Positions 59,015 through 64,000 of a DNA stretch of 64,000 nucleotides are shown here, piece by piece. The notes under the pieces are model-generated. The model saw only the letters and a program-made list of their open reading frames with translations, was not told where the DNA came from and did no database searches. Location: positions 29,392 to 93,391 of the forward strand of contig JAFFJZ010000135.1 in assembly GCA_018340375.1 (NCBI GenBank), in the 5' to 3' direction. How positions within the stretch are numbered: the first letter of the stretch is position 1; the number at the start of each line of letters is the position of its first letter. Source of the DNA: Gonatopus flavifemur (Eukaryota > Arthropoda > Insecta > Hymenoptera > Dryinidae). The translations under genes and the position numbers were made by a program.

Positions 59015-59759
59015 ATTTCCTCCACCTGACATACATTTTGAAAATTGATTTTTCCTTATGGTTGAATGTGTATGAATGATGGATGTGTACATGTGTATAA
59101 ATATATATATGAATGTATGAATGTATTAGTGTGTCATACATATGAACATGAATGATGTATGTAGAGATCTATGAATATCGAAGATTTGTAAATACTTGTA
59201 TATATAAACATATTTATGGCTATGTTCATAATAAGTTCCTATGGAATTCATGTGTTTTTGTATGTATATATGACGATTTTATGAATTCATGTAGAACTGT
59301 AGATGTGTATATATATGTATATGTATATGTATAAGTTTGTATATATTCATGTGATTTATTTCGTTCGTTTCCATAACTCTTATTCTCTCCTACGCTCGTT
59401 CATTTTTGTATGTTACATTGGAATTTATCCACATTTTTGATTCATAATGATTGATTTTTCATATTCATAACGATAATTTTTTCACCGCATCCTAATCAAT
59501 ATGTGTTGTAATCATGGTTGAAATAAAAATGTATAAATTGTGAACTCTAAATCATAAATATTGCATTTTTATCCTGAAAAACCTGATTCTCATATTCCAT
59601 ATCCTCATTTTATATTTCTCTTTTTGAGGGGTGTGAGTCTATGATACGTCTGAGAGGGCTTGTATGATGTACTCATAAATGAATGATTTGAATATGGAAT
59701 CTCATTAGCATCGTAACATCGTGAAGAAGTTAGTTATACGAATACGGATAACGTTTATC
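59015..59759. other. Polinton 2 spacer between polB and ATPase
   Basis: TATG/TATA-rich non-coding sequence, including a simple-repeat stretch at 59095-59345. An AATAAAAATG at 59523 could act as a polyadenylation signal for polB. No gene recognised. Confidence 0.5.
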
Positions 59760-60404
59760 ATGGATATTCGATGGAAGCATCCATGGACATCCATGATCTG
59801 TGGACCCACTGGATGTGGTGAAACTGTTTTCGTGAAAACTTTCATACGACATTTGAGTGAAATGAGTGACACAACTTTTGCCAGGGTTCTCTTTTATTAT
59901 TCTGAGTGGCAAGATGGATATAACGAATACGGTACAGAAATTGAATTCCACGAAGGTTTACCATCTACACAAGATTATGGAAATGATCCTAGACCAAAAC
60001 TGATTATAATTGATGATCTAATGCGTGAGTCGTCAAATAATAACGTTGTTGATCTTTCCACTAAAGGTAGCCATCATAAAAATCTTAGTGTAATTTTTAT
60101 AACACAAAATATATTCCATCAAGGACGAGGACAACGAGATATCTCACTGAATGCTAATTATATAGTGATATTCAAGAATCCACGAGATCGAGCACAAATA
60201 CAGCATTTAGCTAGACAAATTTACCCTGAGAACCCAAGATTTTTACAGGATGCATACAAAGATGCAACATCTCGACCTCATGGATACTTACTTTTGGATC
60301 TGAAACAATCAACACCTGAGAATTATAGATTTCGTACCAATATATTTCCTACGGATTCTTTTCATTACGCCTATATTCCACGTGCAAGATCATCCTTATC
60401 ATAA
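59760..60404 (+). CDS. Polinton 2 packaging ATPase with altered Walker A
   Basis: A 214-codon open frame from the ATG at 59760 (MDIRWKHPWTSM); this start is preferred over 59721 because homology begins here. Walker A reads GPTGCGET: the invariant Lys is Glu (codon GAA at 59820-59822). Walker B is KLIIIDDLM (about 59996). A conserved sensor-like VIFITQNIFHQG and a C-terminal FRTNIFPTDSFHYAYIP follow. The family (A32/FtsK-HerA-like) packages DNA into capsids. With Glu at this position nucleotide binding should be lost, so the copy is probably inactive despite its open frame. Confidence 0.9.
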   Translation: MDIRWKHPWTSMICGPTGCGETVFVKTFIRHLSEMSDTTFARVLFYYSEWQDGYNEYGTEIEFHEGLPSTQDYGNDPRPKLIIIDDLMRESSNNNVVDLSTKGSHHKNLSVIFITQNIFHQGRGQRDISLNANYIVIFKNPRDRAQIQHLARQIYPENPRFLQDAYKDATSRPHGYLLLDLKQSTPENYRFRTNIFPTDSFHYAYIPRARSSLS

Positions 60405-60451
60405 TAATAAGTATAAGAAGGCTACAGTAGTATAAACATTCGTCAGTCGTT

Positions 60452-60842
60452 ATGGCACCTACATGCGAGAAGTTACAGTTTTTGATCCAACGATTCGGCA
60501 AGAAGAATTTATCCATTTTACACACTTTGTGTCACTTGAAAAGAAAGCAACGTTGTGCTTTATTACGAGATGCAGATATTTCACTCGTCCGATGTATTTG
60601 CGAGTGTGTGTTGAATACCTTAAACGGGAACGTGCTTCTCAACAAACAACCAATGTAAAAGACGATTGGGACTTTATAAACAAATTTTACGACGTATTGC
60701 ACGTCAAACAGGGAACTGGAAACATAAAAAGCGCTTGATAACTCAATCTGGTGGAGGTTTTTTACCGTTATTGATTACCCCGTTGTTAGGTAATTTACTG
60801 GCTCATTTGATAACAAATTTCTCGAATAATGGAGCACGCTAA
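60452..60842 (+). pseudogene. Polinton 2 small core-like protein, one frame change
   Basis: Starts at the ATG at 60452. The first frame (to the TAA at 60656-60658) holds LVRCICECVLNTLNGNV. The conserved basic-to-hydrophobic second half (KKRLITQSGGGFLPLLITP) is read in the +1 frame from about 60654 to the TAA at 60840-60842. The change occurs near the CCAATGTAAA stretch. A short Lys/Arg-rich protein with a hydrophobic C-terminus suggests DNA- or membrane-binding in the virion; this is inference from family appearance. It overlaps the next gene by 14 bp. Confidence 0.75.
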
Positions 60843-61737
60843 GAAAATGGTATTATTACCTCAAGAGAGTGTAGAAAAATTCCAACAGTTCCACACGAGG
60901 AGTGATATTCAGAAATCTTCGTTACCTGGAATAGACTCGTTATCTAAAATTGAGGGAACAAATACTGTCCAGACTCCAGGCGATATTGTAATACGTCTCG
61001 ATAAAGAGCTGAGTGATATCCTGAATTCACAAAAAGATAAACGTGAGGAATGGAATTCATATCAGCAAGCCTTACAAAGATATTTATTTTTCTTCAAAAA
61101 TTCTCATCCGATGCATTCTGAACAGTATGAAGATAGAGAACCAATGAATAAAGAAGATACCAGTGACCCCACACTAAAAAACGGATCTCAATGGAGCATA
61201 AAGAACAATTTGATACTGAAAAGTATTCCAAAACTTTATCGTAAGAAAGCTGAACTTTTATTAGAACATTTACAATCATCATCGAGAGTGAGTTGTAACG
61301 ATAAAGGAAATATTGTTATAGATAATCATTCGATCACAGGTTCCAATATTATTGATTTGATTAATGATGCTATGCATTCTAGAAAAACTGTAAAATCTAT
61401 TGGTCGAAATCAATTTGCTCAGCTACTTTTTGATATCAATACACCTCTTGAATATGTTCGTAACGCTGATATGTGGAATTTGACAACACCTCCTGGAATG
61501 TCTACTCCTTTACCAAATAAAAAGTTGAATAATACTTCGGAACAATCAGAGGGTGGTGAGAGTTTCAACAACACAGTTGGTCAAATCACTCAGTATTTAT
61601 CTATGAATGGCAGCAGTGAGTTAACTGACAATAAACGTAGTCGAAATAAAACGAGACAATCTATGAATAAGTCACGTACGACGAAAACACCTAAAAAAGA
61701 TGATATACACAGATGGGACACTATGAAATTAAAATAA
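60829..61737 (+). CDS. Polinton 2 conserved unknown protein, 302 aa
   Basis: An intact frame from the ATG at 60829. It starts with a hydrophilic N-terminus, and the central conserved domain has WSIKNNLILKSIPKLYRKKA, LLEHLQSS, SGSNIIDLINDAMHSRK-like and FAQLLFDINTPLEYVRN segments. The C-terminus is Ser/Thr/Lys-rich with KRSRNKTRQ. The same gene sits in the same place in Polinton 1. I recognise it as recurrent in insect Polintons but know no function. Its stop overlaps the integrase start (TAATG). Confidence 0.82.
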   Translation: MEHAKKMVLLPQESVEKFQQFHTRSDIQKSSLPGIDSLSKIEGTNTVQTPGDIVIRLDKELSDILNSQKDKREEWNSYQQALQRYLFFFKNSHPMHSEQYEDREPMNKEDTSDPTLKNGSQWSIKNNLILKSIPKLYRKKAELLLEHLQSSSRVSCNDKGNIVIDNHSITGSNIIDLINDAMHSRKTVKSIGRNQFAQLLFDINTPLEYVRNADMWNLTTPPGMSTPLPNKKLNNTSEQSEGGESFNNTVGQITQYLSMNGSSELTDNKRSRNKTRQSMNKSRTTKTPKKDDIHRWDTMKLK

Positions 61738-62820
61738 TGGACGAACTAAAGAAAATATATTATAATCCATCGCATTATGCAGGATATTCTTCACGAAACA
61801 ATCTCAAAAATGCTTCGCGAACTCATGTACAGAGCAAGCAAAAAGTAATTGAATGGTTGGAATCTCAAGATGCTTACACCTTACACAAACCTATTCGTAA
61901 AAAATTCCCTCGTATACATTATAATGTCACAAATATTGATGACGTGTGAGAGATCGACTTGGTAGATTTACGGAGTCTGAAAACTTATAACGATGGTTAT
62001 TGTTACATCCTCGTTGTCATTGACATTCTGAGTAAATTTGTATGGGTGGAACCATTAATGGATAAAAGAAACACAGAAGTAACGCAGGCTATGAAACGTA
62101 TTTTTCAAGGAGTGATTCTCGTAAACCACTGTACATAGAATGTGACAAGGGTAAAGAATTCGTTTCTAAAATTTTCGGCGATTTTCTAACTGGAAACGGT
62201 GTAGGGATACGTTTCATACGAAATCCAGATGTGAAAGCTGCTGTAGTTGAACGATTTAATCGTACATTGAAAGAACGAATGTGGCGTTACTTTACGCATA
62301 TGAATACGAAACGTTATATAAACGTATTACAAAAATTGTACACGCGTATAATCATACTATTCATTCGACTATAAAAATGAGTCCTGTGAGTGTGACTTCA
62401 CAGAACGCTTCGACAGCACTCGAAAATACCAGAAGACGTTATAAGAATCCCAAACAAACCTCACCTGTATATAAGGTTGGTGATTTCGTTTGTATCAGTC
62501 GAGCGAAAGGGGTTTTTGACAAAGGGTATGAAGCAGGATGGAGTGAGGAAATATTTATTATTCATCGTTTATTACATTGGCGGAGACCACATGTATATGA
62601 GTTGAAGGATATAAATGGAGAAGTCATTGATGGATTTTTTTACGAACCAGAATTGAATAGAGTGAGAAAAAATTTTGAAGAAGAATTTCATATTGATCAG
62701 ATTATAAAAACCAAGGGACGAGGAAAAAAGAAACAGTTGTTCGTTAGCTGGCGTGGATACCCAGAGAAATTTAATTCTTGGATACCGGCTTCGAATTTGA
62801 AAAATCTTTCTACATTATGA
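61737..62820 (+). pseudogene. Polinton 2 integrase with chromodomain
   Basis: Starts at the ATG at 61737. Conserved N-terminal block: YTLHKPIRKKFPRIHYNV. A TGA at 61947-61949 interrupts at a position that is Trp in Polinton 1. The core follows: first Asp in EIDLVDL, a break near 62115, second Asp in IECDKGKEF, Glu in VVERFNRTLKE, then another frame change near 62330. From there to 62820 the frame is open, with YKVGDFVCIS, FYEPELNRVRKNFEEEF and a chromodomain ending (LFVSWRGYPEKFNSWIP). The D,D,E residues remain. The chromodomain suggests chromatin-targeted insertion. The stop overlaps the penton start by 4 bp (ATGA). Confidence 0.87.
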
Positions 62821-63743
62821 ATGATCAGTTTTATGTTGTGTTACCAAGCAATAGTAGTATGAAATATTTTCCTGATAATACAACGACACATTATACCACA
62901 GAGTTACCCAATCAAACGGATTTATCAGGGAAATGGGAAGTTGCTCTCACTGAAATTCAATTTCCTAAAAGTTTCCTTCATATTCGAGATGATGAAGGGG
63001 AAATCGATTATTATCGTTTGTTAGGTGTGAATGATCCAAGAAGAGAAAAAATGAGTCCAATCCTATCTTATCGTTCTATTAAAATTCGTTCTGGAGTTTA
63101 CAAATGTGTTGAAGACATCGTGAATGCTACAAATCGAGCACTTCTTGAAATGGAATCTGGCGATGTAGAGCATTTGACACTAATTTACAATCCTCACAAT
63201 GAAGGTCGACCTTACCTTATACCGACATGTATACAAAATAAAAAATGTCAGGATATTCATTTCATCCATTTCGACGACAAACTCTCACGTATATTGGGTT
63301 TCGAAATGAGTGCTTCTGATAGTGAAGATATCAATCATATGTGGAAAATTAAAGATATTCAAGAATATCTACCGAAGAAACAACGATTGAAAAATTATAA
63401 AAACTATTATTGCCTGTACAGAGAGGATTCTCTGATTTATGCTAATCATCCAGCTAGCTTGTCTCGGGGTATTCCTGATAAATTATTTGTATATTGCGAT
63501 ATATGTGAACCATACATAGTCGGCGACGTTAAGGTTCCACTTTTACGTATTGTACAAACTGATACGAAGGACTATGTGTATGGTTCTCACGAAGTGAAAT
63601 TATATTCATCACCACAATTTATACCTCTCTTGAATACATGTTTCCGTACAATCGAAATAGATATAAGGGATCAACTTGGTAATGTGATACCATTCGAGTT
63701 TGGAACTTTGACTGTTACATTACACTTCAGACGGTTTTATTAA
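62817..63743 (+). CDS. Polinton 2 penton-like minor capsid protein
   Basis: An intact 308-codon frame from the ATG at 62817, chosen because MNDQFYVVLPSNSSMKYF begins the family homology; the upstream ATG at 62778 lies in the overlapping integrase end. Segments typical of the family are GKWEVALTEIQFPKSF, LSYRSIKIRSGVYKCVEDIV and, near the C-terminus, VYCDICEPYIVGD and FEFGTLTVTLHF. Polinton minor capsid proteins of this type are predicted single jelly-rolls forming capsid vertices. No stop or shift is visible, so it is among the best-preserved genes here. Confidence 0.87.
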   Translation: MNDQFYVVLPSNSSMKYFPDNTTTHYTTELPNQTDLSGKWEVALTEIQFPKSFLHIRDDEGEIDYYRLLGVNDPRREKMSPILSYRSIKIRSGVYKCVEDIVNATNRALLEMESGDVEHLTLIYNPHNEGRPYLIPTCIQNKKCQDIHFIHFDDKLSRILGFEMSASDSEDINHMWKIKDIQEYLPKKQRLKNYKNYYCLYREDSLIYANHPASLSRGIPDKLFVYCDICEPYIVGDVKVPLLRIVQTDTKDYVYGSHEVKLYSSPQFIPLLNTCFRTIEIDIRDQLGNVIPFEFGTLTVTLHFRRFY

Positions 63744-63770
63744 ATCGTTCCCCTCCTGAGTGATACATGT

Positions 63771-63914
63771 ATGAGGTTTATAACCAACCTTGAAACAATG
63801 AATGAGAATTTTTATAACGGAAACGATCAAATGGGCTATGGTTTACAACCTAGGAATATCGATCGTCGATTTGGTCGCGTTTTCGTGGGTTCACCTTATT
63901 CAGGAGATGTTTGA
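63771..63914 (+). pseudogene. Polinton 2 pVI-like gene, 5' part
   Basis: A 47-codon frame with a conserved FVGSPYSG segment that matches the VGDTYQRG segment of Polinton 1 (33614 gene), where it precedes the GGLFRKVFPLL helix. Here it runs into a TGA at 63912-63914 right after this motif, suggesting a truncating mutation. Downstream sequence to 64000 shows no clear continuation. Confidence 0.5.
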
Positions 63915-64000
63915 TTGGATTTTCAATTAACCCCCACGTGGAAACCAAAAAAGGTAAAAAGCCAATTTCGTTCGTATTTATGGTTTTTGTAGATACAGGG

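Larger units (their letters stand above)
53762..64000 (+). mobile_element. Polinton/Maverick 2, partial (right end outside window)
   Basis: Plus-strand order: polB, packaging ATPase, core-like protein, conserved 302-aa protein, chromodomain integrase, penton-like protein and the start of the pVI-like gene. It is homologous gene by gene to Polinton 1 but clearly diverged. All genes, including polB, face the same way. Several frames are intact, and neighbouring genes overlap by 1-14 bp. The major capsid and protease genes would be expected just beyond 64000. Confidence 0.88.

Overview
The window looks like a repeat-dominated stretch of an animal nuclear genome, most likely an arthropod and probably an insect. 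The evidence is an AT-rich background, Copia, Gypsy and jockey-like retroelements of insect type, a Copia primer site matching the internal half of initiator tRNA-Met, hAT-like and foldback DNA elements, and two Maverick/Polinton elements (endogenous adintovirus-like dsDNA viruses) whose DNA polymerase genes carry 66-106-nt introns. I see no intact host housekeeping gene. Almost everything with protein similarity is a transposon or an endogenous virus, mostly broken by stops and frameshifts.

Layout. 1-1247 is non-coding with AT-rich minisatellite. 1248-5516 is a complete but decayed Copia LTR retrotransposon with 210-bp LTRs and a 5-bp target duplication, inserted in a TCATATATGGN minisatellite that resumes at 5517-5745. 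5780-7077 is a transposase-like pseudogene, tentatively CACTA-like. 7515-10403 is a giant hairpin (foldback) element with about 1-kb arms; a 708-bp hAT-type element (8936-9643) sits in its right arm. 11720-11815 is a tRNA-like/SINE head, and two small palindromic MITEs lie at 12131-12495 and 12724-12914. 13096-20783 is a second giant hairpin, split in its left arm by a Gypsy retrotransposon (13525-19882, about 399-bp LTRs).

Polinton 1 (about 21996-37692) is flanked by inverted repeats that share a 34-bp identical core. Protein-primed DNA polymerase B lies on the minus strand at its left end. On the plus strand follow the packaging ATPase, a small basic/hydrophobic core-like protein, a conserved Polinton protein of unknown role, a chromodomain integrase, the penton-like minor capsid protein, a pVI-like small protein, the major capsid protein, a conserved uncharacterised protein and an adenain-like cysteine protease. 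Nearly all plus-strand genes are frameshifted.

37693-47900 has no recognisable gene. It holds diverged tandem arrays (period about 280/750 bp at 38550-40330; about 105-110 bp at 41250-42500), an inverted duplication, a hairpin MITE and simple repeats. 47934-51179 is a heavily decayed jockey-like LINE on the minus strand.

Polinton 2 (about 53760 to the window end) is a different, less decayed family. PolB is on the plus strand, in the same direction as the ATPase, core-like protein, conserved protein, integrase and penton genes. The ATPase, the conserved protein and the penton are open reading frames; polB, the core-like gene and the integrase are broken. The ATPase has Glu where the Walker A Lys should be. 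Together the two Polintons show a full virion-morphogenesis set (capsid, penton, ATPase, protease) plus replication (polB) and integration (integrase) genes.
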